Positions 17,505 to 25,218 of a stretch of 64,000 bases of DNA are shown one piece after another. The notes below the pieces were generated by a model. The model was not told the DNA's origin, did not search any database, and saw only the letters and a program-made list of their open reading frames with translations. The position numbers and the translations under genes were made by a program. Numbering within the stretch: position 1 is the stretch's first letter; every line of letters starts with the position of its first letter. Source of the DNA: HGM12998 sp900756495 (GTDB lineage: Bacteria; Bacillota; Clostridia; Oscillospirales; Oscillospiraceae); assembly GCA_958477305.1 (NCBI GenBank), contig CAUEFI010000009.1:1-64000 (forward strand), given 5' to 3'.

Positions 17505-17750
17505 CTAGTATTTAATATTTGTCCTGGTGTTGATTTCAATTACCGTTATAACAAGCTCACCCTTGATCCATTCGAAGGTTATGCGATAGTGGGCGATTTT
17601 ATAGCGATATCGGTTTTTATACCCGGCCAACGGAACGATATCACCCTCCAGGCGGGAAAGCTGGTCAAGCGCCTTGTATAACTTTTTCCTTGTGGCTTCA
17701 TCTACGGAGGCAAGGTATTTTTGCGGCTGCTTCTTTAGCTTAAGTTCCAT
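17505..17750 (-). CDS. RelE/ParE-family toxin
   Basis: An 81-residue basic protein starting MELKLKKQPQKYL. The segment GYKNRYRYKIAHYRITFEW followed by VIEINTRTNIKY matches the RelE/ParE core: strands with Arg/Tyr/Lys residues of the active surface. It likely cleaves mRNA on the ribosome or targets gyrase; the sequence does not decide which. The ATG at 17750 sits behind GGGGAAG; a longer frame to 17798 would begin inside the promoter repeats. Orientation is opposite to all surrounding tail genes. Confidence 0.8.
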   Translation of the reverse strand: MELKLKKQPQKYLASVDEATRKKLYKALDQLSRLEGDIVPLAGYKNRYRYKIAHYRITFEWIKGELVITVIEINTRTNIKY

Positions 17751-17773
17751 ACTAGCTTCCCCCTCTTTGTGAT

Positions 17774-17805
17774 TATATAGTATCATATATAGTATCAAAT
17801 GTCAA
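17774..17805 (-). promoter_or_regulatory. Toxin-antitoxin promoter with tandem 12-base operator
   Basis: On the minus strand TTGACA (17800 to 17805) is followed after 17 bases by TACTAT. The spacer and -10 consist of a perfect tandem repeat: TATATAGTATCA occurs at 17774 to 17785 and 17786 to 17797 on the plus strand. Direct repeats of this size over the promoter are what an RHH antitoxin dimer pair would bind, so autoregulation is likely. Confidence 0.75.
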
Positions 17806-17835
17806 GCGTTTTTTGTAAAGCGAAGGTGAAAAAAT

Positions 17836-18987
17836 TTGCCGGTAGAAATCCGTATATTTGACCCTCCTGAGAGCACGATTCCTACGTTTCGCACGGCAGG
17901 ACGGGCCACAGCGGCCACCAGCGTGACGCTGGTGGAACGGCTGTACACACCCGGTTATTTTACTGTGACCATACCGTGGGAGGCCCGCCACGCGGAACAG
18001 CTGAAAATTGGGCGGCTGGCCCTGATTGACGGGGTGTTCTGGGGGGTTATCGACGACCTGTCGCTGTCGGTGGAGAGTGCCGGACAGTTGCTGACGGTAT
18101 CCGGCCGACAGCTCAAGGGGCTGACTTCGGACCGCATCACCATCCCGCCGGGGTTTACCGCTGTCACCGGCGCCCAGGGCTATGACGCCCAGACGGGGAC
18201 CACCGAGGAGATCATGAAGCACTTTGTATCAGCCAACCTGGGGCCGGAGGCCCCCGCCAACCGCGCTGTCTATGGGCTGGAGCTGGCCCCGGATTTGGGC
18301 AGGGGGGTGGCAGGGGACAAGTACATGAGCCGTCACGAGGTGCTCAGCGATGTACTGGCCGCCCTGGGGGAGGCGGCGGAGCTGGGGTATGACATTGTCC
18401 CCGACCTCTCCAGGCACAAGCTGGTCTTCGATGTGGTGGAGGGCCTGGACCACACGGCGGGGCAGAGCGGCCGGAAGCGGGTCATCTTTGAGATTGAGCG
18501 CAGGACCGTGCTCTCCCAGGCTTACCAGCGGAATACGTCGGACAGCCGGAACCTCTTTTACGCCACCATGGCGGGCAGTGAGTTCGCCGATGAGACCTTA
18601 ACCGTGACCTATATCCGGGACGGGGAAAAGGAACCGGCTGGTATCCGCAGGCGGGAGAAGCATCTGGACGTCTCTGCCGATACCCCCGTGGCCGGGGATG
18701 AATATAACGAGCTTAAGCGGCTGGCCCTTATCGAGGCGGAGGGGTTCAAGGCCGCCGAAAGCTTTACCTGTGAGATTGCGGAGGGGCCCTATGTCTACCG
18801 GCAGGACTACAGGGTGGGGGATCTGGTTACGGTGCAGAACAAGGCGTGGGGCGTGACGATGGACGCCCGGCTGACGGAGATGCAGACCGAGTACAGCGGC
18901 AGCGGCGTAAAGCATACCGCAACCTTTGGTACGGCCCCGCTGAACGTCTTTGGCCGCCTGAAGCGGCAGATCGCGAAGGGAGAGTGA
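17836..18987 (+). CDS. Phage tail protein, Gp37-like (ReqiPepy6 type)
   Basis: A 383-residue protein, TTG start (MPVEIRIFDPPE) behind GCGAAGGTGAA. The N-terminal TLVERLYTPGYFTVTIPWEA, the SVESAGQLLTVSGRQLKGLTSDR strand pair and the C-terminal YRVGDLVTVQNKAWGVTMDARLTE resemble siphovirus Gp37-like tail hub proteins encoded after Dit. It probably forms the tail tip hub. Quoted motif parts are conserved in this type; no peptidase residues are seen. The next gene follows after 5 bases. Confidence 0.7.
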   Translation: MPVEIRIFDPPESTIPTFRTAGRATAATSVTLVERLYTPGYFTVTIPWEARHAEQLKIGRLALIDGVFWGVIDDLSLSVESAGQLLTVSGRQLKGLTSDRITIPPGFTAVTGAQGYDAQTGTTEEIMKHFVSANLGPEAPANRAVYGLELAPDLGRGVAGDKYMSRHEVLSDVLAALGEAAELGYDIVPDLSRHKLVFDVVEGLDHTAGQSGRKRVIFEIERRTVLSQAYQRNTSDSRNLFYATMAGSEFADETLTVTYIRDGEKEPAGIRRREKHLDVSADTPVAGDEYNELKRLALIEAEGFKAAESFTCEIAEGPYVYRQDYRVGDLVTVQNKAWGVTMDARLTEMQTEYSGSGVKHTATFGTAPLNVFGRLKRQIAKGE

Positions 18988-18992
18988 GGACA

Positions 18993-20984
18993 GTGAAAAG
19001 CTATTTCTTTAATGCCGTCAAAACAAGCGACACGACAACCCACCCCAGCGGCTATGACCGGGAGTATGACGCCGACGATCACGCCGCGTTCTTTGCCCCG
19101 TTCTTCAGCGAGGCCGGGGTATTTGCCGGAGCCGACGACGGTGCGTGCAAGGTACAGGTACAGAGCGGGCTGACTCTGGTGGTCTCAGCCGGGGCGGTGT
19201 ATGTCCGGGGCCGCATGGCGGTATTTGATGGCACAGAGACCGTCACCGTGTCCCAGAACTGCAAGATTGTGGCCAGGATGGACAAGTCGATGGCGGTGCG
19301 TGACTTCCAGCTGTTGGCCGTGACGGAGCTGACGCAGACGGAAGACGTGTACGACCTGGAGCTGGCGTCCGTGACGCTGGAAGCGGTGTCCGGCGGCCAT
19401 GAAGTTCATGTGACAGACACCAGGACCTTCCTCAGTTATATGGGCCAGCCCGCCTACTACCCGCCCACGTCGGATGACCTGCCCTACATTCTCTGGTTAT
19501 ACACCCTTGGGTTTCCTATGAGCGAAGAGCAGCAGGCAGCGGTGGAGGGCAACCCGAGCCTGATGAGCATTTTTGAGGCCTCTGTGGGCGGGAACTACGC
19601 CGCACATAAAAGCGACAAGCAGAACCCCCACGAAGTGACTGCGGCCCAAGTGGGGGCGTATACAAAAGAGGAGACGCTTTCGGAGGATACGAAGACGCTG
19701 CTCGGACTGTCAGGCATTGCAACGCCGGATGACGCTTTTGTGGCCACACTCCCTAAAATCGGCGATATTAAAATCACGGTGAGAACTGATCTCGGCGACA
19801 ATTGGCTGCTGTGTAACGGCGAAGCGATCAGTGAGGAGGACTATCCTGAGCTGTACGCTATAGCGAAAGGGTTTGGGTTGACTCCTAGCACAAGGGATGT
19901 ATGGACCGGTACGTCTAGTTACAATAGCTGGATCAACAGCATCGCATATGGTAACGGCTATTATGTAGCGGTCGGAAAGTATTACGATGGTTCTAGCTCC
20001 TGTACAGCCCGAATCGCCTATGCGACAAGTCTAAGCGGTGCGTGGACGACGAAGGATTTGTGGAAGGCGTCCAGCTCGTCGTTAAGCGGCCAGTGTGAGA
20101 TCAACTGCGTCGGATATGGTAACGGCTATTGGGTAGTTGGCGGGGCGTATTGTGACGGTAGCTATACTTACGGCAGAATCGCCTATGCGACAAGTCCGAA
20201 TGGTACATGGACGACGAAGGATTTGTGGAAGGGGTATAATACCGCATACACTTCCCTTCGCTGCATCACATACGTTAATGGTTACTGGATAGCGGGCGGA
20301 AATAAATATGTCAGTTCATCTCCCTACAATTACGCTCAAATCGCCTACGCGACAAGTCCGAATGGTACATGGACGACGAAGGATTTGTGGAGCGGTTCTA
20401 GCTACGATACAGTCCGCAGCATCGCATATGGTAACGGCTATTATGTAGTAGGCGGTACGGGGGGCGATCACTACGGTCGAATCGCCTACGCGACTAGCCT
20501 AAGCGGCACGTGGACGACGAAGGATTTGTGGGGCTCCACCAACTATAATAACAATAACCACATTTACAGTGTCGCATATGGTAATGGCTACTGGGTAGTC
20601 GGTGGGGCGTATTATGACGGTAGCCGATGCTACGCTCAAATCGCCTATGCGACAAGTCCGAATGGTATATGGACGACGCAGGATTTGTGGGCAGGGAACT
20701 CCGATTATGCTCTCAGAGGTGTGATATATGCGAACAGCACCTGGATAGCGGTTGGGCGTGGTTCAAGCGGAAGCGGTCAAATCGCCTATACGACAAGCCT
20801 GAGTGGTACGTGGACGACGAAGACTTTATCATCACTTGTCCCATTGGGGGTTGTATATGCCAATGGCTACTTGTTAATTCCCGGAAAGGACGATTATGTT
20901 GCCGTGCTCGGCTACTCACCAGAATCAGGTCTCCCAGAAATAGACCTGCCTAACGCCTACGCCTACATTAAAGCATTGGAGTGA
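18993..20984 (+). CDS. Tail tip/fibre protein with collar domain split by a propeller-like repeat array
   Basis: A 663-residue protein, GTG start behind GGGAGAGTGAGG. Residues 1 to 165 are a conserved phage N-terminal domain (DDHAAFFAPFFSEAGVF). Near 205 is a tail-repeat motif (KQNPHEVTAAQVGAYT). From about 252 a collar-like domain begins (KIGDIK, then NWLLCNGEAISEEDYPELY). Residues about 301 to 640 are six repeats of 47 to 55 residues, each with AYGNGY(Y/W)V and IAYATSxxGxWTTKDLW, resembling blades of a beta-propeller. The last residues (LPEIDLPNAYAYIKALE) look like the end of the collar domain. It is the best candidate for receptor binding. Confidence 0.78.
   Translation: MKSYFFNAVKTSDTTTHPSGYDREYDADDHAAFFAPFFSEAGVFAGADDGACKVQVQSGLTLVVSAGAVYVRGRMAVFDGTETVTVSQNCKIVARMDKSMAVRDFQLLAVTELTQTEDVYDLELASVTLEAVSGGHEVHVTDTRTFLSYMGQPAYYPPTSDDLPYILWLYTLGFPMSEEQQAAVEGNPSLMSIFEASVGGNYAAHKSDKQNPHEVTAAQVGAYTKEETLSEDTKTLLGLSGIATPDDAFVATLPKIGDIKITVRTDLGDNWLLCNGEAISEEDYPELYAIAKGFGLTPSTRDVWTGTSSYNSWINSIAYGNGYYVAVGKYYDGSSSCTARIAYATSLSGAWTTKDLWKASSSSLSGQCEINCVGYGNGYWVVGGAYCDGSYTYGRIAYATSPNGTWTTKDLWKGYNTAYTSLRCITYVNGYWIAGGNKYVSSSPYNYAQIAYATSPNGTWTTKDLWSGSSYDTVRSIAYGNGYYVVGGTGGDHYGRIAYATSLSGTWTTKDLWGSTNYNNNNHIYSVAYGNGYWVVGGAYYDGSRCYAQIAYATSPNGIWTTQDLWAGNSDYALRGVIYANSTWIAVGRGSSGSGQIAYTTSLSGTWTTKTLSSLVPLGVVYANGYLLIPGKDDYVAVLGYSPESGLPEIDLPNAYAYIKALE
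20013..20835 (+). repeat. Six in-frame DNA repeats inside the tail fibre gene
   Basis: Near-identical blocks beginning ATCGCCTA start at 20013, 20178, 20340, 20481, 20640 and 20781. The first about 50 bases of each (through GGACGACGAAGGATTTGTGG) are very similar at DNA level, while the stretch between blocks varies. Periods are 165, 162, 141, 159 and 141 bases, all multiples of three. Such an array can gain or lose blades by recombination without breaking the frame. Confidence 0.85.
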
Positions 20985-20990
20985 TAATTT

Positions 20991-21197
20991 ATGCCCATTA
21001 TAAAACCAACTTTACCGCCTCGGGCTGGCTATGTGGAGGCAATCGATGCTGACGGTAATCACTATTACAAGCCAACCGCTGCCACGCTGGAAAAGCAATC
21101 CGGGATGGATTCGATGCAGGACGCGATAGACACTATGCTTATAGATTTCGAGTACCGCCTGATTCTGCTGGAGTTGGGCGTAACAGAGGAGGTGTAA
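20991..21197 (+). CDS. Small phage tail-region protein
   Basis: A 68-residue protein (MPIIKPTLPPRAGYVEAIDA) directly after the fibre gene. It has an N-terminal beta segment ending in NHYYKP and a C-terminal helix (DFEYRLILLELGV). The form is that of a short baseplate or fibre accessory protein seen in Clostridia phages; function unknown. Start ATG at 20991 with an AT-rich, weak ribosome site. Confidence 0.55.
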   Translation: MPIIKPTLPPRAGYVEAIDADGNHYYKPTAATLEKQSGMDSMQDAIDTMLIDFEYRLILLELGVTEEV

Positions 21198-21200
21198 GAG

Positions 21201-21338
21201 ATGCTGTATCGTGCTTTGAAGCGCATGATCGAGCGCGGCCAGACCCAAGGCATGGAAACCAAGCTGGATATTTTCTTTGCGGCCGACAAGCTGACGGAGG
21301 AGGAATACACCGAACTTCTGGCCATGCTAAAGACATAG
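21201..21338 (+). CDS. Very small phage protein (XkdX-like position)
   Basis: A 45-residue protein (MLYRALKRMIERGQTQGME) starting 3 bases after the previous stop, behind AGAGGAGGTG. It is a helical hairpin in appearance, ending KLTEEEYTELLAML. Short proteins of this type with the pattern (R/K)-L-T-x-x-E-Y-x-E-L occur after tail fibre genes in many Firmicutes phages. A GC hairpin follows at 21345 to 21361 without a T-run. Confidence 0.6.
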   Translation: MLYRALKRMIERGQTQGMETKLDIFFAADKLTEEEYTELLAMLKT

Positions 21339-21428
21339 CAAAAGCCGCCCCTTGCGGGCGGCGGGAACAGGCAAAGTATGCGCACAACCTCATTCACATA
21401 AAACAAAAAAGGAAAGGAAGTAAAAGCA

Positions 21429-21737
21429 ATGAAACTGCACAGGTATGTAAACGAGATCATCAACATCGGGACGGAGAACGGCATGGGGTGGCATGAAGGG
21501 GCGGCGATGTTCCTGGCAAACGTCCGCAATGCCGGGGATCCCACCCTGGAGCACTACGCCGGGGCGGAGAGCGTGGATTACATAGGGCTCAAGGCCCATG
21601 TGGACGAACTGGCTGCCAGCGCGCAGCAGTTTGTGGAGGACTACCGTGCCAACCAGAGCGAGATTATCCGGCTGCGCAAAGAGGGCAAATACGATGAGGT
21701 GACCGCCCTCATGGAGGCGGCGGGAGAGGCAAGATGA
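21429..21737 (+). CDS. Phage hypothetical protein upstream of the endolysin
   Basis: A 102-residue helical acidic protein (MKLHRYVNEIINIGTENGMG) behind AAAGGAAAGGAAG. It is not recognised. Features: VDELAASAQQFVEDYRANQS and a C-terminal IIRLRKEGKYDEVTALMEAA, all helix-forming. It overlaps the endolysin ATG by 4 bases, so it is translated together with it. Confidence 0.55.
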   Translation: MKLHRYVNEIINIGTENGMGWHEGAAMFLANVRNAGDPTLEHYAGAESVDYIGLKAHVDELAASAQQFVEDYRANQSEIIRLRKEGKYDEVTALMEAAGEAR

Positions 21738-23176
21738 GCAGGCTGGTCACAGCCATACCGCTCTCCGGCATCAGGTGGATCCGGCTGTACATCGGGGGCT
21801 GTAAAAAGACGCTGGCCCAAGCAATGGCGGAGACCGGCGCCGACTACGCCGTCAACGGAGGCATGTGGAATCCGGACGGGAGCGCCTGCCCGCTGCTCAA
21901 GGCGGACGGGGAGATGGTATCCGCCGCGCCGTGGAGCGCCTACGGGTACGGCTGGGACGCGGGGCCGGACATCCGGCTACTGCCCAACGCCCGGGAGACG
22001 GCCAATTTTATCAGCTGCACCTGCCTCATCGGGCCGTGGGGGCCGGTAAATGTGCCCAGCTACGGCAGCGCCCAGGGGGGCAGGCGGGGCCGGTCGGCCA
22101 TAGGGATCCGGGACGGCTGCCTGATGCTCTACTGCAGCGGGGACGGCACGGCGGACGCGGCCACCCCGGAGGAGCTGCGGGACGAACTGTCCGCCGCCGG
22201 GTGGGAGAGCGCCGTCATGCTGGACGGCGGCGGCTCCAGCCAGTGCGACTTCCGTGGACAGCGGATTGAGAGCCGCCGGAAGGTACACAACATCATACTG
22301 GTCAAGCTGGAGACACAGACGGAAACGGAGGACACAGTGGGAAAGCAGTATCAGGTGACGCCCGCCATCGGGCTTAATATCCGCAGCGGACCGGGGACAG
22401 GCTACGGCAAGTCCGGAGCCTATGCCTGCGGGGCTGTGGTGAGTATCCTGGAGGAGCAAAACGGATGGGGGAGGACGGACAGGGGCTGGGTGTCCCTGGC
22501 CTATCTGGAGCCCGTGGAGGCCCCCCAGCGGGTTACAGACAACGGCATCGCCATCCGGGAGCATCTGATCCCGCGGGAGGCCGACAACCGTCCGGGCGGC
22601 GCCAATCCCTGCACGTACATCACCATCCACGAGACCGGCAACACGGCCAGGGGCGCCGATGCGGCGGCCCACGGGAGCTATCTGGACAGCGCCGCCGGGA
22701 AGCAGGCTATGGTGAGCTGGCACTAAACGGTGGATGACCATGCCATTGTCCAGCACCTGCCCGATGGAGAGCGGGCCTACCACGCCGGGGATGGTGCTAA
22801 CGGCCCCGGCAACAGAACCAGCATCGGCATCGAGTTGTGCGTCAACGCTGGGGGCGACTTTGCCGCCACCCAGGCCAACGCCGCCGCCCTGGTGCGCCTG
22901 CTCATGGCCGAGCACAGCATCGACATCGGCCATGTGGTCCAGCACAATCACTGGAACGGCAAGGACTGCCCCAGGACAATCCGGGCTACTCCGGGAGCTT
23001 GGGAGGCGTTTCTGGCCCTGTGCCAGGGAGAGGAGCCGACCGTATCTGCGCTGGACATGGCGGTGGACAGGCTGGCCGAAGCTGGGATGATTAACAGCCC
23101 GGACTACTGGAAAGCGGGGACATATTCGGCTGAAAATGTACAGGCTCTGCTGATTAAGTGGGCCAATACGCTCTGA
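21734..23176 (+). pseudogene. Endolysin interrupted by an in-frame TAA (phosphodiester glycosidase + SH3 + amidase)
   Basis: One reading frame of 480 codons plus its final stop, broken by a TAA at codon 331 (22724 to 22726). Residues 1 to 190 are a phosphodiester glycosidase (NAGPA) domain with the VMLDGGGSSQ motif at 161 to 170. Residues 206 to 262 are an SH3-like wall-binding domain (GLNIRSGPGTGYGKSG). The amidase_2 domain starts at about 270, with zinc His H299 in ITIHETGN. It runs through VSWH (327 to 330) and, after the stop, into TVDDHAIVQHLP, with the remaining zinc ligands in VVQHNHWNGKDCP. Family members have Tyr where the TAA stands (VSWHYTVDD), so a single base change would explain it. 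Without read-through the amidase is lost. A GTG at 22730 could restart but lacks a ribosome site. Confidence 0.85.
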
Positions 23177-23189
23177 GAGGAGAGGGATT

Positions 23190-23447
23190 ATGATCAATTG
23201 GACGGTACGCATCAAAAACAAGACCTTCTGGGTGGCGATCATCCCGGCAGCGCTGCTGCTGGTACAGGTGGTGGCGGCTGTATTTGGGTATACTCTGGAC
23301 CTGGGGGAGCTGGGGGACAAACTGCTGGCCGTGGTCAACGCCCTGTTCGGCGTGCTGGCCATCCTGGGTATTGTGACCGACCCCACCACCAAGGGAGTTG
23401 GCGACAGCTCCCAGGCCCTTACTTACGACAAGCCGAAGGAGGGCTAA
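23190..23447 (+). CDS. Holin, phi LC3 family
   Basis: An 85-residue membrane protein starting MINWTVRIKNKTFWVAI behind GAGAGGAGAGGG. Two hydrophobic segments lie at about 13 to 33 and 45 to 63, separated by LDLGELGDKL. The N-terminal INWxVRxKNKxFW signature is that of phi LC3-type holins, which open the membrane for the endolysin. It follows the broken endolysin by 13 bases. Confidence 0.88.
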   Translation: MINWTVRIKNKTFWVAIIPAALLLVQVVAAVFGYTLDLGELGDKLLAVVNALFGVLAILGIVTDPTTKGVGDSSQALTYDKPKEG

Positions 23448-23450
23448 GGG

Positions 23451-23747
23451 ATGGCGGAGGACATCGCGGTCAGGGTGGCCGAAATCGACCAACGGGCAAA
23501 GAGCAATACCCACCGGCTGGATAAGGTAGAAGAACGGCAGGACAACCTTGATAGGCTGGTGTCCTCCGTGGCCATGCTGGCCAACGAACAGGAGCGCATT
23601 AAGGACGACGTGACCGAAATCAAGACAGATGTGAAGACGCTCACGGAGCGGCCCGCCAAACGGTGGGACGGCATCGTGGACAAGCTGATCTGGGCTGTCC
23701 TGGCCGCTGTGCTGGGATTTGTGCTGGCCCAGATTGGGATTACATAA
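23451..23747 (+). CDS. XhlA-like haemolysin/holin accessory protein
   Basis: A 98-residue protein with a long N-terminal coiled coil (residues 5 to 70, RVAEIDQRAKSNTHRLDKVE) and one C-terminal membrane segment at about 76 to 96 (KLIWAVLAAVLGFVLAQIGI). This layout is typical of XhlA-type proteins, which act with the holin in host lysis. Start ATG 3 bases after the holin stop, behind AAGGAGGGC. It is the last gene of the late operon. Confidence 0.72.
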   Translation: MAEDIAVRVAEIDQRAKSNTHRLDKVEERQDNLDRLVSSVAMLANEQERIKDDVTEIKTDVKTLTERPAKRWDGIVDKLIWAVLAAVLGFVLAQIGIT

Positions 23748-23751
23748 AGAG

Positions 23752-23795
23752 AGCCCCCATCACTCGGTTCACAATGGCCTGGTGGTGGGGGCTTT
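23752..23795 (+). terminator. Terminator of the prophage late operon
   Basis: An AGCCCCCA arm at 23752 pairs with TGGGGGCT at 23785 to 23792 and is followed by TTTT. It lies between the lysis genes and the convergent Abi gene. Confidence 0.7.
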
Positions 23796-23797
23796 TC

Positions 23798-24718
23798 CTA
23801 TACTTTTTTAAAAGTAGCTATATCCTGACTGGGGAGTCCAATTAGTGGCCGAAGAATTTGCTCCCAACAATTTGGAAATCCGATTTTTTCTAACTCCACA
23901 AACGTATGATGCACGGTAGCCTCTTTAAGTCTATAGTATAGTGAGAGCTTAAGCATTGGATCATCAACCAGCTTATACAGTAAATAAATAACTGAGAATA
24001 TTTTGTAATCATCCAACCTGGGTGAATCCTTTGGCATTTTGGGGCGCGCCAAGAGGTTAATGTTATAGAGACGCCCATAGTGGGCACATATATTTCTAAC
24101 CAGAACAAATGAGTTCAACCAGCTTGATAGTAAATCGGGATACGTACGAAATGCAGCGGCGATTCTCCGCTTATGCTTCTCTAACATGTTTTTGTATAAC
24201 TTTGAGAGCGTTCCGAATGGCACAATTTCTACCATCGCCCAGACGGGCATAGTTCCATTGTATTTAGTGTCATGGTGCTTTACAATCAGTGAACGCTTCT
24301 GGACGGCTTTCTCTCTTTCCAAGTCTTGGATAAACTCTAAATAATGCTCCTTGTTAAAATATAATTCAGGGCGGAGGTAAGCTGTCGCGCAAAAATTGTT
24401 CCCAATGTAGTATGCTAAGGCAGTTCTGAACTTTAGCTCGAAATATTCAATTAGTTCGAATATTATGTGACGGAGTTTTGTGTCGAATTGATAAATATCA
24501 TTTAACTGCTCCAAAGAAACTCCAGGGCGGTAAACTAACTTTTGAATATTCTCTGGGGAGGTATCATACAAACCTAAGCTATATGCATTAATTATTCGGT
24601 AATAGTTAAGATGGGCAAGAATATCCTTAGCGCGGGCATCGTCGCCAATGGTAAGGCCCCTGCTTTTTAGTAGCGCGATTTGCTGCTCAAGCGTCATTGG
24701 AATTTTTAACGGATTCAT
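23798..24718 (-). CDS. Abi-family HEPN protein (AbiF/AbiD-like, Abi_2)
   Basis: A 306-residue protein on the minus strand behind the lysis genes. The N-terminal pattern (MTLEQQIALLKSRGL, then LAHLNYYRIINAY) and the HEPN RNase motif R-x4-H at R208 to H213 (RNICAH, in NSFVLVRNICAHYGRLYN) identify the Abi_2 family. These proteins abort phage infection, and the HEPN site suggests RNA cleavage. The ATG at 24718 is chosen as the family N-terminus follows; no clear ribosome site is seen, and ATG 24697 is an alternative. The gene is more AT-rich than its neighbours. Immediately upstream is a promoter plus a compact terminator-ended RNA (24751 to 24823), as known for AbiF genes and their antitoxin-like RNA. 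It is likely prophage cargo protecting the host from other phages. Confidence 0.82.
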   Translation of the reverse strand: MNPLKIPMTLEQQIALLKSRGLTIGDDARAKDILAHLNYYRIINAYSLGLYDTSPENIQKLVYRPGVSLEQLNDIYQFDTKLRHIIFELIEYFELKFRTALAYYIGNNFCATAYLRPELYFNKEHYLEFIQDLEREKAVQKRSLIVKHHDTKYNGTMPVWAMVEIVPFGTLSKLYKNMLEKHKRRIAAAFRTYPDLLSSWLNSFVLVRNICAHYGRLYNINLLARPKMPKDSPRLDDYKIFSVIYLLYKLVDDPMLKLSLYYRLKEATVHHTFVELEKIGFPNCWEQILRPLIGLPSQDIATFKKV

Positions 24719-24750
24719 ATCGCAATACACCACGCTTATCAATTGGATAT

Positions 24751-24823
24751 AAAAAGACCCCCCTGGTTGCGCTTCAGCGCCGCGCATGGGCGCGGACAAT
24801 CGAGAGGCGTGGGGGGTTCTGTT
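24751..24823 (-). ncRNA. AbiF-associated structured RNA (candidate RNA antitoxin)
   Basis: On the minus strand a 7-base outer stem, ACCCCCC (24817 to 24811) with GGGGGGT (24763 to 24757), encloses two hairpins. One is CCGCGC-CCAT-GCGCGG (24795 to 24780) and the other GCGC-TGAA-GCGC (24780 to 24769). Five T follow at 24755 to 24751, so the outer stem also works as a terminator. Length is about 73 nt from the expected start at 24823. Read-through would transcribe the Abi gene, which begins 32 bases further on. Structured RNAs upstream of AbiF genes are known (the abiF RNA motif); that this is a member is inferred from position and shape only. Confidence 0.65.
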
Positions 24824-24829
24824 GACTAC

Positions 24830-24858
24830 ACTATACCCGTAGTTAAGGAAATTTGCAA
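24830..24858 (-). promoter_or_regulatory. Promoter of the AbiF-associated RNA
   Basis: On the minus strand TTGCAA (24858 to 24853), a 17-base spacer and TATAGT (24835 to 24830) form a good sigma-A promoter. Transcription would start near 24823, at the very edge of the structured RNA. Confidence 0.7.
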
Positions 24859-24925
24859 GATGGAATAGTGCACAAATCGCTAAACCGACACAAATAATTA
24901 CAGAATAATACTATACTAAGCGTTT

Positions 24926-25090
24926 TTATCGCTTGAACAGTTCCCACACCCCCAGCAGCACAGCTACGTCGTCAACTTCGGCGATCTGCGCCTCTGTTCT
25001 GATGCGCTGCAATGGGGTGCTGTCCTCCAAGTCCTCATGTAACCGCTGCCGTTCGTCTTGGAGGATCCGCGCTATCTTTGTTGTTTTCAT
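24926..25090 (-). CDS. Small hypothetical protein
   Basis: A 54-residue acidic helical protein (MKTTKIARILQDERQRLHED) on the minus strand, start ATG behind AAAGGGG. It ends AVLLGVWELFKR. It is not recognised. It lies upstream of the Abi unit in the same orientation with its own ribosome site; the roughly 70 bases between its stop and the Abi-RNA promoter are AT-rich with no terminator. It may be the last gene of the prophage's accessory end. Confidence 0.5.
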   Translation of the reverse strand: MKTTKIARILQDERQRLHEDLEDSTPLQRIRTEAQIAEVDDVAVLLGVWELFKR

Positions 25091-25131
25091 GCGAAGGCCC
25101 CTTTCTTTTTCATGCCTTTTGTGATAAGATA

Positions 25132-25218
25132 GGGGCGGAATGAGTGGCAGGCCTCACGCCGCCCCCTGTTCTGCTGTAGGCTCCCTGTGCTGTGCGGTGC
25201 GGGGGAGCCTACTTTTTT
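25132..25218 (+). other. Two-hairpin structure ending in an intrinsic terminator
   Basis: A hairpin GGGGCGG (25132 to 25138) with CCGCCCC (25159 to 25165) is followed by a 10-base perfect stem GTAGGCTCCC (25176 to 25185) with GGGAGCCTAC (25203 to 25212) and six T. The T-run makes it a plus-strand terminator. An extended -10 (TGATAAGAT, 25122 to 25130) lies just upstream, though a start from it would clip the first hairpin. It is either a small RNA or the end signal of a plus transcript; no plus gene precedes it. Confidence 0.45.

Noticed and set aside
21343..21361. Terminator after the small protein at 21201
   Set aside because: The GCCGCCC/GGGCGGC stem has no T-run and lies inside the late operon before further late genes.
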